A stretch of DNA of 50,947 nt from Elusimicrobiota bacterium (lineage in GTDB: Bacteria > Elusimicrobiota > Endomicrobiia > Endomicrobiales > JAPLKN01): positions 1 to 50,947 of the forward strand of contig JAPLKN010000124.1 in the NCBI GenBank assembly GCA_026388075.1, given 5' to 3'. The notes under the pieces were generated by a model, which did no database searches, was not told the origin of the DNA, and was given only the letters and a program-made list of their open reading frames with translations. Shown in pieces: positions 41,657 to 49,781 of the stretch. A program made the translations under genes and the position numbers. The number at the start of each line of letters is the position of its first letter. Within the stretch, counting starts at the first letter, position 1.

Positions 41657-41715
41657 AAATCCCCAGGGGGATCCTAATTACTGCCACACACCAATAACAT
41701 TTCTTTTGGAGAATT

Positions 41716-44700
41716 ATGACCCATTCGGAATTTGTTCATCTTCATAACCATACTGAATATTCATTATTGGACGGAGCTTGTGCCTTAACTGATGATAAAG
41801 GCAAGCCTTCCCCTCTTATACAAACGATCGCTAAAGAATTTAAAATGCCCGCCCTTGCAATTACGGATCACGGCAATATGTATGGCGCGGTAGAATTTTA
41901 TACCGTGTGCCGTGAAGCAGGAATAAAACCAATAATCGGGTGTGAAGTCTATGTTGCGCCCGGTTCTCGTTTTGACAAAAAAGTAGAAAGATCTGATGAT
42001 TGGGAAAATTATCACCATTTAACACTCCTTGCAAAAGATTTTGAAGGCTATCAAAACCTTATGCAAATTGTCAGCGTTGGTTTTACGGAAGGATTTTACT
42101 ATAAGCCTCGCGTAGATAAAGAAATTTTAAATAAATTTTCAAAAGGAATTATCGCTTTGTCGGGCTGTCTTGCCGGCGAAGTTGCTTCAAATTTATTAAA
42201 AGAAAAATTTGACGCAGCCCAAAAAGTTGCCGTTGACTACAACAGTATTTTCGGCAATGGCAACTTTTATCTTGAGATAATGGATAATGGGCTTGAAGAA
42301 CAAAGGAGAATAATTCCCCACCTGATAGATCTTTCAAAAAAACTTAATATCGGACTCGTTGCAACAAACGACTGCCATTATCTTAAAAAGGAAGACGCCT
42401 ACGATCATGATGTGCTATTGTGCATAGGAACAGCCAGCACTCTTGATGATCCTAGCCGGCTTAGGTTTTCTTCCGATCAGTTCTATTACCGCCCCCCTGA
42501 AGAGATGATAAAACTATTTTCTTATTTGCCTGAATCAATTAAAAACACACTTTTAATTTCCGAGAAAACTGCCCTTGAAATAGATTTTAACCAGCTTTAC
42601 ATGCCTCATTATCCTGTTGTTGAAGGCGAAACTCCGGAAAAATTTCTTGAAAAACTCTGCCGGAAAGGGCTTAAAACACGCTATAGTGAACCGGCCGAGA
42701 TACCTGAAAAAAGACTTAATTATGAGCTTTCAATAATAAACAAAATGGGATTTGCCTCATATTTTTTGATAGTTTGGGATTTTATACAATTTGCCAAATC
42801 TCAAAACATATCCGTAGGGCCGGGACGCGGTTCAGGAGCCGGCTCAATAGTCGCTTACTCGCTCGGTATTACTGATATCTGCCCTTTGCGTTACGGATTA
42901 CTTTTTGAAAGGTTTTTAAATCCCGAAAGAAGATCAATGCCTGATTTAGACATAGATTTTGCGGATAACGGGCGAGACAAGGTAATTGAATATGTAATAA
43001 ACAAATACGGTAATAAAAATTGCGCCCAGATAATCACTTTTGGCGCTATGAAAGCGCGCCTTGTTGTAAGGGATGTCGGAAGAGTAATGGGATTTACGCC
43101 TTCTGAAACGGACCGCATAGCCAAGATGATCCCTCCGATGGGGTCAACTATTTATACCGCGCTTCAAACGATCCCTGAATTAAAAAATCTCGCAAAATCT
43201 GATGATAAAATTGAAAAGCTTCTTAAAACTGCGCAGAAGCTTGAAGGGCTTAAACGCCATACCGGAGTTCATGCCGCCGGGATGGTTATCGCTAAAGAAG
43301 AAATTACAAAATTTTCCCCTCTGTCGCGCGGCGCAAAAGATATAATCACTACCCAATATGACGGAACGATACTGCCGAAACTAGGCCTTTTAAAAATTGA
43401 TTTCCTCGGCCTTAAAACCCTTACTGTGATTGATGAAACGGTAGAAATAATAAATAAAACCGATCCGAAATTCTCAATAGAAAAAATAGATCTTGAAGAT
43501 AAAAACACTTACCAGCTTTTCCTAGAAGCGCGCACTCTCGGTATTTTTCAGGTTGAATCCAAAGGAATGCGGGATTTAATCAGAAAACTTCAGCCGACAA
43601 ATATTGAAGATATTATCGCTTTAGTAGCATTATATAGGCCCGGGCCGATGGGGTCAGGAATGCTGGATGATTTTGTCTCCAGAAAGCACGGGCGCACTAA
43701 AGTAAAGTATGACCATCCTCTGCTTGAACCGATTTTGAAAGACACCTACGGAGTAATCCTTTATCAGGAACAAGTAATGCGCATAGCAACAGATCTTGCC
43801 GCTTTTTCTGCGGGTCAAGCCGACGGGCTTAGAAAGGCTATGGGCAAGAAAATTCCCGAAGAGATAGAAAAACAAAGAGAAAATTTTATTAACGGCGCAA
43901 AAAATAAAGGGATTGAAAAAAGGCTTGCCGAAAAAATATTTGAACAAATAGTTCACTTCGGCGGTTACGGATTCAATAAATCACACGCCGCGGCATACGG
44001 AATTATTTCTTATAGAACCGCTTATTTAAAATCCCGCTATCCTTTAGAATTTATGGCAGCTTTATTAAATTCAGAGATAGGGCACTCTGCTATAGGCAAA
44101 GACGAAGAAGAAAGCAAACTTGCCACATACCTTACAGATTCGGAAAAAATGAAAATAAAAATTCTTCCTCCTGACATACAGTTCTCGGAGCCGCGATTTT
44201 CAATAGAAAACGGAAATATTAGATATGGCCTTACCGCAATTAAAAATGTAGGCGAAGGCGTGGCTGAATCAATAACTAATTCAAGAAAAGAAAAAGGCCC
44301 TTTTAAAAACTGGCAAGATTTTATAATGAGAGCCTATCTCCATGCTGCAAATAGAAAAGTTCTGGAATCATTAATAAAAGCCGGAGCCTTTGACAGTTTT
44401 GGCGAAAGTTACTTGTTCACAAGAGCCGATCTTATGACTAAATTGGACAAGTCCTTAGAACTTGCCGGCAGTAAGAATCAGGACGCTTCTATCGGGCAAG
44501 GCCTTTTGTTTGAAATGACTGAAATATCAGATACCAAAATAAACGGCATTAAAGTTGATGCGTGGTCAGAACACGACGCTCTTTCTAATGAAAAGGAAGT
44601 TCTTGGTTTTTATCTTTCAGGACACCCCTTAACTAAGCATCAGCAGGACCTCCTCTGCTATTCTCAGTACCGCCTTGACCGTCTTCCGCAGGGAGGCGCT

Positions 44701-45237
44701 GATCCGAGATCTTCTCCTTTAATCAGAGTTGCCGGAATTATTACAAATGCTAAAAAACTTGTCTCTAAAGCGAAAAATGAGTCTTATGCAAGATTTCGGT
44801 TAGAAGATTTAAACGGACAAATTGATGTCGTAGTATTTCCCAGCAGTTACAAAAACGGCCTTTCAAAATATATAGTCCCTAACAATTTTGTTGTAGTCAA
44901 AGGAAGGCTTTCCGGCCGAGATTCGGGCAATGAGCTTCTGGCAGAAGAAATAATGTCTATTGACGAGGCAAAACAAAAATTTGCGCCGTATGTCGGCACT
45001 ATCCGGCTAAAAATATCGTCTGCGGGGCTTGAAACAGAAACCCTTGAAAATATTAAAACGATAATTAAAAAATATCCGGGAAAATCGCCAGTGGTTTTGG
45101 ATGTTTTAGTTGCTGCCAACGAAGAATACTCTATTGAAACCGATTTGAAGGTAAAATATACTGACGAGTTTTTAAAAGATATTGAAAAAATCATCGGCCC
45201 TGATTCATGGGAAATGGAAACACAACAGCAGTTATAA
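41716..45237 (+). CDS. dnaE: DNA polymerase III subunit alpha
   Basis: The 1173-residue replicative polymerase of the DnaE1 class. An N-terminal PHP domain begins FVHLHNHTEYSLLDG; the palm follows with SVGPGRGSGAGSIVAY near residue 370, the catalytic PDLDIDFAD near 408-416 and the third Asp in LKIDFLGLKTL near 560. Then come the thumb/fingers (YRPGPMGSGMLDDF, QVMRIA, GYGFNKSHAAAYG), a helix-hairpin-helix region, an OB domain near 1000 (IRVAGIITNAKKL) and a C-terminal tail. GGAG is at good spacing before the ATG. The length is normal and no frameshift is seen. Confidence 0.97.
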   Translation: MTHSEFVHLHNHTEYSLLDGACALTDDKGKPSPLIQTIAKEFKMPALAITDHGNMYGAVEFYTVCREAGIKPIIGCEVYVAPGSRFDKKVERSDDWENYHHLTLLAKDFEGYQNLMQIVSVGFTEGFYYKPRVDKEILNKFSKGIIALSGCLAGEVASNLLKEKFDAAQKVAVDYNSIFGNGNFYLEIMDNGLEEQRRIIPHLIDLSKKLNIGLVATNDCHYLKKEDAYDHDVLLCIGTASTLDDPSRLRFSSDQFYYRPPEEMIKLFSYLPESIKNTLLISEKTALEIDFNQLYMPHYPVVEGETPEKFLEKLCRKGLKTRYSEPAEIPEKRLNYELSIINKMGFASYFLIVWDFIQFAKSQNISVGPGRGSGAGSIVAYSLGITDICPLRYGLLFERFLNPERRSMPDLDIDFADNGRDKVIEYVINKYGNKNCAQIITFGAMKARLVVRDVGRVMGFTPSETDRIAKMIPPMGSTIYTALQTIPELKNLAKSDDKIEKLLKTAQKLEGLKRHTGVHAAGMVIAKEEITKFSPLSRGAKDIITTQYDGTILPKLGLLKIDFLGLKTLTVIDETVEIINKTDPKFSIEKIDLEDKNTYQLFLEARTLGIFQVESKGMRDLIRKLQPTNIEDIIALVALYRPGPMGSGMLDDFVSRKHGRTKVKYDHPLLEPILKDTYGVILYQEQVMRIATDLAAFSAGQADGLRKAMGKKIPEEIEKQRENFINGAKNKGIEKRLAEKIFEQIVHFGGYGFNKSHAAAYGIISYRTAYLKSRYPLEFMAALLNSEIGHSAIGKDEEESKLATYLTDSEKMKIKILPPDIQFSEPRFSIENGNIRYGLTAIKNVGEGVAESITNSRKEKGPFKNWQDFIMRAYLHAANRKVLESLIKAGAFDSFGESYLFTRADLMTKLDKSLELAGSKNQDASIGQGLLFEMTEISDTKINGIKVDAWSEHDALSNEKEVLGFYLSGHPLTKHQQDLLCYSQYRLDRLPQGGADPRSSPLIRVAGIITNAKKLVSKAKNESYARFRLEDLNGQIDVVVFPSSYKNGLSKYIVPNNFVVVKGRLSGRDSGNELLAEEIMSIDEAKQKFAPYVGTIRLKISSAGLETETLENIKTIIKKYPGKSPVVLDVLVAANEEYSIETDLKVKYTDEFLKDIEKIIGPDSWEMETQQQL

Positions 45238-45241
45238 GGGA

Positions 45242-45329
45242 TAAGGGGTAAGTGATAAGTTTCAAAAATAACCTTAAAACAATTTTCCAATTCAATCTTA
45301 ACACTTAAAGCGAAGCGTCTTACCCCTTA
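45242..45329. repeat. TAAGGGGTAAG inverted repeat between dnaE and amrB
   Basis: TAAGGGGTAAG (45242-45252) and CTTACCCCTTA (45319-45329) are a perfect 11 bp pair; the left arm continues with GTGATAAGT. The word matches the outer arms of the 12561-12696 element. It starts 5 bases after the dnaE stop. Confidence 0.7.
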
Positions 45330-45346
45330 CCACTGGGGAGGTAACA

Positions 45347-46201
45347 ATGAATATCAGGAAACCGGCAGTAGCGGGGCAATTTTATCCATCTAATCCTGAC
45401 GAACTTTCTTTGACGGTTGACGAATTTTTGGGCAATGTTCCCAATTTAAGCATTAAAGGTACCCCGGTTGCTTTCCTAGTGCCTCATGCCGGATACATAT
45501 TTTCAGCTCAGACAGCCGCTTATTCATATAAACTCCTTTCAAAAACTGCGGCAAAAAATGTTATTTTAATAGGTAACTGCCACAACTTTCCTTTATACTG
45601 CGGCGCAATTTTTCCTGAAGGCCAATTTAAAACACCGCTTGGAAATATTGAAACGGATGAAAAAATTGCTAAGCAAATTATTAAGAATTCTAAACTCTTG
45701 GCGCTTGATGCCGCCCCCCATATCTCTGAACATTCCCTTGAAGTTCAGCTGCCTTTTCTTCAAAGGGTTTTAAAGAATTTCAAAATCGTTCCTATTCTTT
45801 TGGGAAATTTTTCTATGCAACAATGCAAAGAGATTGGCGAAGCAATCGCAAAAGCTATTATTGAGCTAAAAATTTCTGAGAGCACGGTAATTATTGCATC
45901 TTCTGATATGTCTCATTATCCCAGCGAATCCGAGGCAAAAGAAACAGACAAATCCGCTTTGGAAGCTTTAGAAAAATTTGATCCTGAGCTATTAAAAAAG
46001 ACTATTGACAATTTAATGTCCCAAGGGATAACCGAACTTCACTGTGTTTTCTGTGGAGAAGAATCAATATATACGACAATGTTTGCTTCTAAATATCTGG
46101 GAGCAAAAGAAATAAAGGTGTTAAATTATTCCAATTCAGCTAAAACGTCCGGCGATAAATCACGGGTCGTGGGATACGGCGCAGCTGTCTTTTTGAAATA
46201 A
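45347..46201 (+). CDS. amrB: AmmeMemoRadiSam system protein B (MEMO family)
   Basis: A 284-residue MEMO1-like protein. Typical parts are IRKPAVAGQFYPSNPDEL at the start, VAFLVPHAGYIFSAQTAAYS with a metal-type His, ISEHSLEVQLPFLQRV, SSDMSHYPSESEAKETD and VGYGAAVF at the end. The family resembles extradiol dioxygenases and is usually encoded with AmmeMemoRadiSam protein A and a radical SAM enzyme; neither partner is in this window. GGGGAGG precedes the ATG. The biochemical role is unknown. Confidence 0.93.
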   Translation: MNIRKPAVAGQFYPSNPDELSLTVDEFLGNVPNLSIKGTPVAFLVPHAGYIFSAQTAAYSYKLLSKTAAKNVILIGNCHNFPLYCGAIFPEGQFKTPLGNIETDEKIAKQIIKNSKLLALDAAPHISEHSLEVQLPFLQRVLKNFKIVPILLGNFSMQQCKEIGEAIAKAIIELKISESTVIIASSDMSHYPSESEAKETDKSALEALEKFDPELLKKTIDNLMSQGITELHCVFCGEESIYTTMFASKYLGAKEIKVLNYSNSAKTSGDKSRVVGYGAAVFLK

Positions 46202-46206
46202 AAAGA

Positions 46207-46245
46207 AGCCGGGCTTTAAATCAATTAAAACCCAGCTCCTTTTTT
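46207..46245 (+). terminator. Candidate terminator of amrB
   Basis: AGCCGGGCTTT and AAAACCCAGCT pair with two mismatches around a 9-base AT loop, and CCTTTTTT follows. It starts 6 bases after the amrB stop. Confidence 0.6.
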
Positions 46246-46315
46246 ACCTAGCTCCTACCTACCCTCGGGTCCATAGGACCCTATGGGTCCGAGGACTATC
46301 TACTACCTACTGTTT
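46246..46315. repeat. 'CTACCTAC' words and a GGGTCC palindrome
   Basis: Between the convergent amrB and glnB genes lie CCTAGCTCCTACCTACC and CTATCTACTACCTACTG, flanking an imperfect palindrome CCTCGGGTCCATAGG / CCTATGGGTCCGAGG (46263-46294). CTACCTACTGT recurs after the second glnB at 49331-49341. Confidence 0.6.
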
Positions 46316-46657
46316 CTACCCTATTGCCTGCCCGCCTTTTTCACCTGTCCTAATTCTAATACATTCAGGCAAGTCAAGGATGAATATTTTGCCGTCCCCT
46401 ACTTCTCCGGTCCTTGCCCCTTTTATGATAGCTTTAACCGTCGGTTCAACAAAATTATCATTGACAGCTATTTCAAGCCGTATTTTTTTTAGGAGGTTTC
46501 CTGTTTCCTTAACTCCTCTGTAAACCTCAGTAACTCCTTTTTGCCTTCCGTGGCCTAATACTTCTGAAACAGTTATCAGATTAACATCAGCCTTATAAAG
46601 CTCTTGTTTTACTTCGTCAAGTTTGTAAGGCTGAATTACAGCAATAATTAGTTTCAT
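46316..46657 (-). CDS. glnB: Nitrogen regulatory protein P-II (copy 1)
   Basis: A 113-residue trimeric P-II signal protein, next to its usual partner amt. The T loop reads [20 protein letters not shown]; Tyr46 is kept, but position 51, the residue uridylylated in E. coli GlnB (AEY there), is Glu (VKE). The B loop [13 protein letters not shown] and C loop RIRTGE for ATP and 2-oxoglutarate are intact. I take the ATG at 46657, which follows GGAGG; the ATG at 46669 overlaps that site. A palindromic repeat separates it from amt1, whose stop lies within a repeat arm. Confidence 0.94.
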   Translation of the reverse strand: MKLIIAVIQPYKLDEVKQELYKADVNLITVSEVLGHGRQKGVTEVYRGVKETGNLLKKIRLEIAVNDNFVEPTVKAIIKGARTGEVGDGKIFILDLPECIRIRTGEKGGQAIG

Positions 46658-46681
46658 GTTTTCCTCCATTTTCTAGCGTAC

Positions 46682-46774
46682 AGCGTATAGCGTTTAGCGG
46701 ATAGGAACTGCCTTTGGTGTTTGCTTTTCGTGTTTTGCTTTTTCTATACGCTATTTGCTACCCGCTATCCGCTA
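46682..46774. repeat. 'GCGTATAGCG' inverted repeat overlapping the amt1 stop
   Basis: Arms GCGTATAG (46683-46690) / CTATACGC (46744-46751) and TAGCGGATAG (46695-46704) / CTATCCGCTA (46765-46774) are perfect. The last arm includes the amt1 stop codon (46772-46774). The word is unlike the repeats in the other gaps. Confidence 0.7.
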
Positions 46775-48157
46775 TTCCAATACTGTATAAGCGCCTTCAT
46801 GATGCTGTGACAAGTCCAAACCCATCGATTCATCTTTGTCCGTAACGCGAAGACCCATAAAAATATCTATGAGCTTAAGTAAAACTACTGTCACAACCAG
46901 CGAGTAAATAACCGTAATTCCGACCGCTATTAGCTGAATCTTAAGCTGAGCAAATTTTCCAAAAATAAGGCCGTCCGCTCCGGCAGGATTTACCAATTTA
47001 GTTGCAAAAATCCCGGTCGCGATCGCACCCCACATACCGCCAATGCCGTGAACACCAAACGCATCCAAAGAATCATCGTATCCAAATCTTGGTTTTATCA
47101 GTGCTACAGCGATGAAACAAACAATGCTTACTCCCGTGCCTATGGCTAAAGCACCAGAAATGTCCACAAAACCAGCTGCGGGAGTAATAGCAACAAGCCC
47201 AGCGACAGCACCAGTTGCAATACCAAGAGTTGTAGGTTTTCCGCTCATAAGCCATTCAATAAGCGCCCATACGAGACCGGCCGTTGCCGCACAAGTGTTA
47301 GTTACAACAAACGCATTTACCGCAAGACCGTTGGCACCGAGCGCACTTCCAGCATTAAAACCGAACCAACCAAACCATAAAAGTCCAGCCCCGAGAACGG
47401 TAAACGGTATATTATGCGGAGGGATGGGTTTATTATCGTATCCTCTACGCCTGCCCAAAACTAATGCGGTTACAATCGCTGCGATTCCGGCATTGATATG
47501 TACAACCGTACCTCCGGCAAAATCCAATGCTCCCAATTTCTTAAGCCATCCACCCATACCCCAGACCCAGTGCGCAACGGGATCATACACGAATGTTGCC
47601 CACAATACTATAAACACCAGAAATGAAGAAAACTTCATCCTTTCGGCAAACGCACCGATGATAAGAGCAGGAGTGATTACCGCAAACATAGCCTGAAATA
47701 TCATAAAAAGTTGATGAGGTATCGTGGCGGAATAATCAGCATACGGCTCAAGCCCCACTCCTTTTAAAAAAGCCCACCCTAAACCGCCAGTAAAACCGTC
47801 ACTGGGATGAAAAGCAAGGCTGTACCCGAAAATAACCCATTGAAGACTCATAACGCACAATACAATCATGCACTGCATTAAAATACCCAGCACATTCTTT
47901 TTCCTGACAAGGCCTCCGTAGAAAAACCCGAGCGCCGGAGTCATCACCATTACAAGCGCGGTCGCAACTATTACCCAGGCAGTGTCGCCAGTGTCAATCT
48001 TTGCGGGCGCCGGCGCTGGAACGGCAGTTTGCGACTGAACCGCAACCTGTTGAGTTGTGCCGGAAGCCGGCAGACTGCTGTCCTTTGCTTCGGCACAGAG
48101 TAAAACCCCGCTTAAAAGCATAAATCCTAACAATCCTAACCTAAATAAGTATTTCAT
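46772..48157 (-). CDS. amt: Ammonium transporter (copy 1)
   Basis: A 461-residue Amt/Rh channel. A cleavable signal sequence (MKYLFRLGLLGFMLLSG) and a Pro/Ala-rich linker precede eleven membrane helices. Conserved parts are ALGFFYGGLVRKKNVLG, the first pore-region FAGGTVVHINAG, LLWFGWFGFNAGSALG with twin-region residues, and DAFGVHGIGGMWGAI with the second pore His. The C-tail ends GLDLSQHHEGAYTVLE. The ATG at 48157 follows AGGAGG; a longer frame to 48199 runs through a hairpin and is unlikely. It is paired with glnB1. Confidence 0.94.
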   Translation of the reverse strand: MKYLFRLGLLGFMLLSGVLLCAEAKDSSLPASGTTQQVAVQSQTAVPAPAPAKIDTGDTAWVIVATALVMVMTPALGFFYGGLVRKKNVLGILMQCMIVLCVMSLQWVIFGYSLAFHPSDGFTGGLGWAFLKGVGLEPYADYSATIPHQLFMIFQAMFAVITPALIIGAFAERMKFSSFLVFIVLWATFVYDPVAHWVWGMGGWLKKLGALDFAGGTVVHINAGIAAIVTALVLGRRRGYDNKPIPPHNIPFTVLGAGLLWFGWFGFNAGSALGANGLAVNAFVVTNTCAATAGLVWALIEWLMSGKPTTLGIATGAVAGLVAITPAAGFVDISGALAIGTGVSIVCFIAVALIKPRFGYDDSLDAFGVHGIGGMWGAIATGIFATKLVNPAGADGLIFGKFAQLKIQLIAVGITVIYSLVVTVVLLKLIDIFMGLRVTDKDESMGLDLSQHHEGAYTVLE

Positions 48158-48168
48158 TTTTTCCTCCT

Positions 48169-48191
48169 GAAGTCCTGCTTTGCAGGACTTC
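48169..48191 (-). promoter_or_regulatory. Hairpin directly 5' of the amt1 ribosome site
   Basis: GAAGTCCTGC and GCAGGACTTC form a perfect 10 bp stem with a 3-base loop, touching the AGGAGG at 48163-48168 on the minus strand. It may stabilise the message or affect initiation. Confidence 0.6.
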
Positions 48192-48216
48192 ACCCCCATG
48201 CCTAGGTTTCGACTTG

Positions 48217-48271
48217 CCCCTGTGTATTGATTTCGAAGAAATCATCAGGGATAGAAAACTAAACAGGGGGG
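48217..48271. repeat. Hairpin element shared with the amt2-glnB2 gap
   Basis: TGATTTC-GAA-GAAATCA (48228-48244) is a perfect stem, and GCCCCTGT / ACAGGGGGGC arms enclose it loosely. Bases 48254-48271 (GAAAACTAAACAGGGGGG) are the exact 18 bp reverse complement of 49741-49758. It lies between the beta-barrel gene and amt1. Confidence 0.65.
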
Positions 48272-48280
48272 CTGACTGCG

Positions 48281-48979
48281 TCAGAAATTTATATCCAACT
48301 GCGTTGTAAACTGATTGTTCCTATTGATTATCGGATTAGTGTTGTTATACATTACATAACCAAAAATTATGCTTGTATTTGGCGCAAAAGAATACGATAC
48401 CCCAGTACTTAAGGAACCGTAAACACTTTTTCCTGAAGCATAATCAATTGCAAACCAAACCTTTTCACTTAAATACCGATCAAAACTAACAATTACTCCT
48501 GTATTTGCTTTTTCACCCTTTTCATCAAGGAGTAATTTACCGTTTCCGCTATAATACCCCAGCGAAAACCGCCCGACAGGCTTAAATGTTTTAGCGGTAA
48601 TGGCATACAAAATGTTCATATCAGAAACATCTTTTTTCCCGCCGAAATTGAAACCACCTACAGCCAACGCAGGGATTTTTTCAGCCTCATGAATACCATA
48701 TTTCAGGTTAAAAAACAACGGATCCGCTGATGGCTCGGCCACATCAAAACCAATTTCAAGGTTTTTGAACGCCCCGTAGGTTAACCCGACATAAGTCGGT
48801 GAAGCATAGGCTTTTGTATCGTTTGATGTTACCGAGTAATAATTGTCTATGCCCAGGTGAAAGGTCCCTTTTGCCTGTATATCCGTAGACGGATTCCAGA
48901 TTTGCGTGGAAGGCGTCCCAAAAACCGAACTGACTGCACCTACCGTTAAACCTAACAAAACAAACATTAATATTTTCAT
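48281..48979 (-). CDS. Outer-membrane beta-barrel protein, hypothetical
   Basis: A 232-residue protein with a signal peptide (MKILMFVLLGLTVGAVSSVFG) and alternating amphipathic strands (YVGLTYGAFKNLEIGFDVAE, SLGYYSGNGKLLLDEK, GVSYSFAPNTSIIFGYVMYN) ending in TTQLDINF, whose final Phe is a beta-barrel assembly signal. It is probably a porin-like or transport channel of the outer membrane. Its position directly before amt1 suggests a role in nitrogen-compound uptake; that is inference. GGAGG precedes the ATG. Confidence 0.75.
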   Translation of the reverse strand: MKILMFVLLGLTVGAVSSVFGTPSTQIWNPSTDIQAKGTFHLGIDNYYSVTSNDTKAYASPTYVGLTYGAFKNLEIGFDVAEPSADPLFFNLKYGIHEAEKIPALAVGGFNFGGKKDVSDMNILYAITAKTFKPVGRFSLGYYSGNGKLLLDEKGEKANTGVIVSFDRYLSEKVWFAIDYASGKSVYGSLSTGVSYSFAPNTSIIFGYVMYNNTNPIINRNNQFTTQLDINF

Positions 48980-49060
48980 TTTTTCCCTCCTAAAAAGAAA
49001 AAAGCCATCAATCCCTCCCTTAGGACCGAAGACCGCAATGTCTTTTTCTCCTGCGTCATG
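48980..49060 (-). promoter_or_regulatory. Structured leader of the beta-barrel gene
   Basis: Two small hairpins lie upstream of the gene on the minus strand: TCCTGC/GCAGGA (49048-49064) and AGAC/GTCT around CGCAAT near 49022-49035. Then comes GGGAGGG and finally the GGAGG ribosome site. No known riboswitch class is recognised. Confidence 0.35.
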
Positions 49061-49087
49061 CAGGAATTTATAACATTCTGCACAAAT

Positions 49088-49127
49088 AAGAAGTCCTCAA
49101 AATCTTCTATGATTTTGAGGACTTCTT
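49088..49127. terminator. 17 bp perfect hairpin between glnB2 and the beta-barrel gene
   Basis: AAGAAGTCCTCAAAATC (49088-49104) and GATTTTGAGGACTTCTT (49111-49127) pair fully around a 6-base loop. It is the longest uninterrupted stem in this 367 bp gap and probably ends the amt2-glnB2 transcript or protects its 3' end, although no long T run follows on the minus strand. The rest of 49128-49346 is AT-rich with a T8 tract near 49290 and CTACCTACTGT words by the glnB2 stop. Confidence 0.65.
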
Positions 49128-49346
49128 TGTCCTTCATTAATATATTTTACATTTAAAAATAGTTATTCTTTGAAACAAAATACAAAATATTTGTGAATTT
49201 AGTACCAAAATAGGGTAATTATCCCTGATTTTCGCTTTTTTTTATTTACCACCGCTGTCGTTTTCTAACTCCACTTGGTTTCAGTGTTATTTTTTTTAAG
49301 GTATTTTTTCCTAATACCTGCCTACTAAAACCTACCTACTGTCTTT

Positions 49347-49688
49347 TTACCCTATCGCAACGCCTCCCGTTTCACCGGTTCTTATCCTGATACATTCAGG
49401 CAAGTCAAGGATGAATATTTTGCCGTCCCCTACTTCTCCGGTCCTTGCCCCTTTTATGATAGCTTTAACCGTCGGTTCAACAAAATTATCATTGACAGCT
49501 ATTTCAAGCCGTATTTTCTTTAAGAGGTTCCCTGTTTCTTTAACTCCTCTGTAAACCTCAGTAATTCCTTTTTGCCTTCCGTGCCCTAATACTTCTGAAA
49601 CAGTTATAAGATTTACCTCAGCTTTATAAAGCTCTTGTTTTACTTCGTCAAGTTTGTAAGACTGAATTACAGCAATAATTAGTTTCAT
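49347..49688 (-). CDS. glnB: Nitrogen regulatory protein P-II (copy 2)
   Basis: A 113-residue P-II nearly identical to copy 1 (differences include Gln-Ser-Tyr for Gln-Pro-Tyr at 9-11 and GETGGVAIG for GEKGGQAIG at the end). The T loop again reads [10 protein letters not shown] with Glu in place of Tyr51. The ATG at 49688 follows GGGAGG with 4 bases between; an ATG 18 bases upstream would run through that site. It follows amt2 by 93 bp, in which a hairpin lies. Confidence 0.94.
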   Translation of the reverse strand: MKLIIAVIQSYKLDEVKQELYKAEVNLITVSEVLGHGRQKGITEVYRGVKETGNLLKKIRLEIAVNDNFVEPTVKAIIKGARTGEVGDGKIFILDLPECIRIRTGETGGVAIG

Positions 49689-49740
49689 AAAACCTCCCGA
49701 CTTCAATAAGTTTTTACTAAATCGGAGCTGCCTTTGGGCA

Positions 49741-49775
49741 CCCCCCTGTTTAGTTTTCGAAGAAAACTAGGGGGG
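49741..49775. repeat. Hairpin element between amt2 and glnB2
   Basis: TAGTTTTC-GAA-GAAAACTA (49751-49769) is a perfect 8 bp stem, extended by CCCCCC / GGGGGG after a 4-base bulge (TGTT). Its first 18 bases recur inverted upstream of amt1 (48254-48271). It could attenuate read-through from amt2 into glnB2. Confidence 0.65.
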
Positions 49776-49781
49776 TATTTT

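Noticed and set aside
47112-47696. Long open frame opposite amt1
   Set aside because: It is a shadow of the conserved Amt coding sequence, with Ala/Pro-rich translation and no independent signals.
48158-48199. Longer N-terminus for amt1
   Set aside because: The added codons run through the ribosome site and a 10 bp hairpin; the ATG at 48157 begins a proper signal sequence.
48980-49070. Cyclic-di-GMP or glnA-type riboswitch before the beta-barrel gene
   Set aside because: Small hairpins exist but the conserved core bases of those classes are not found.
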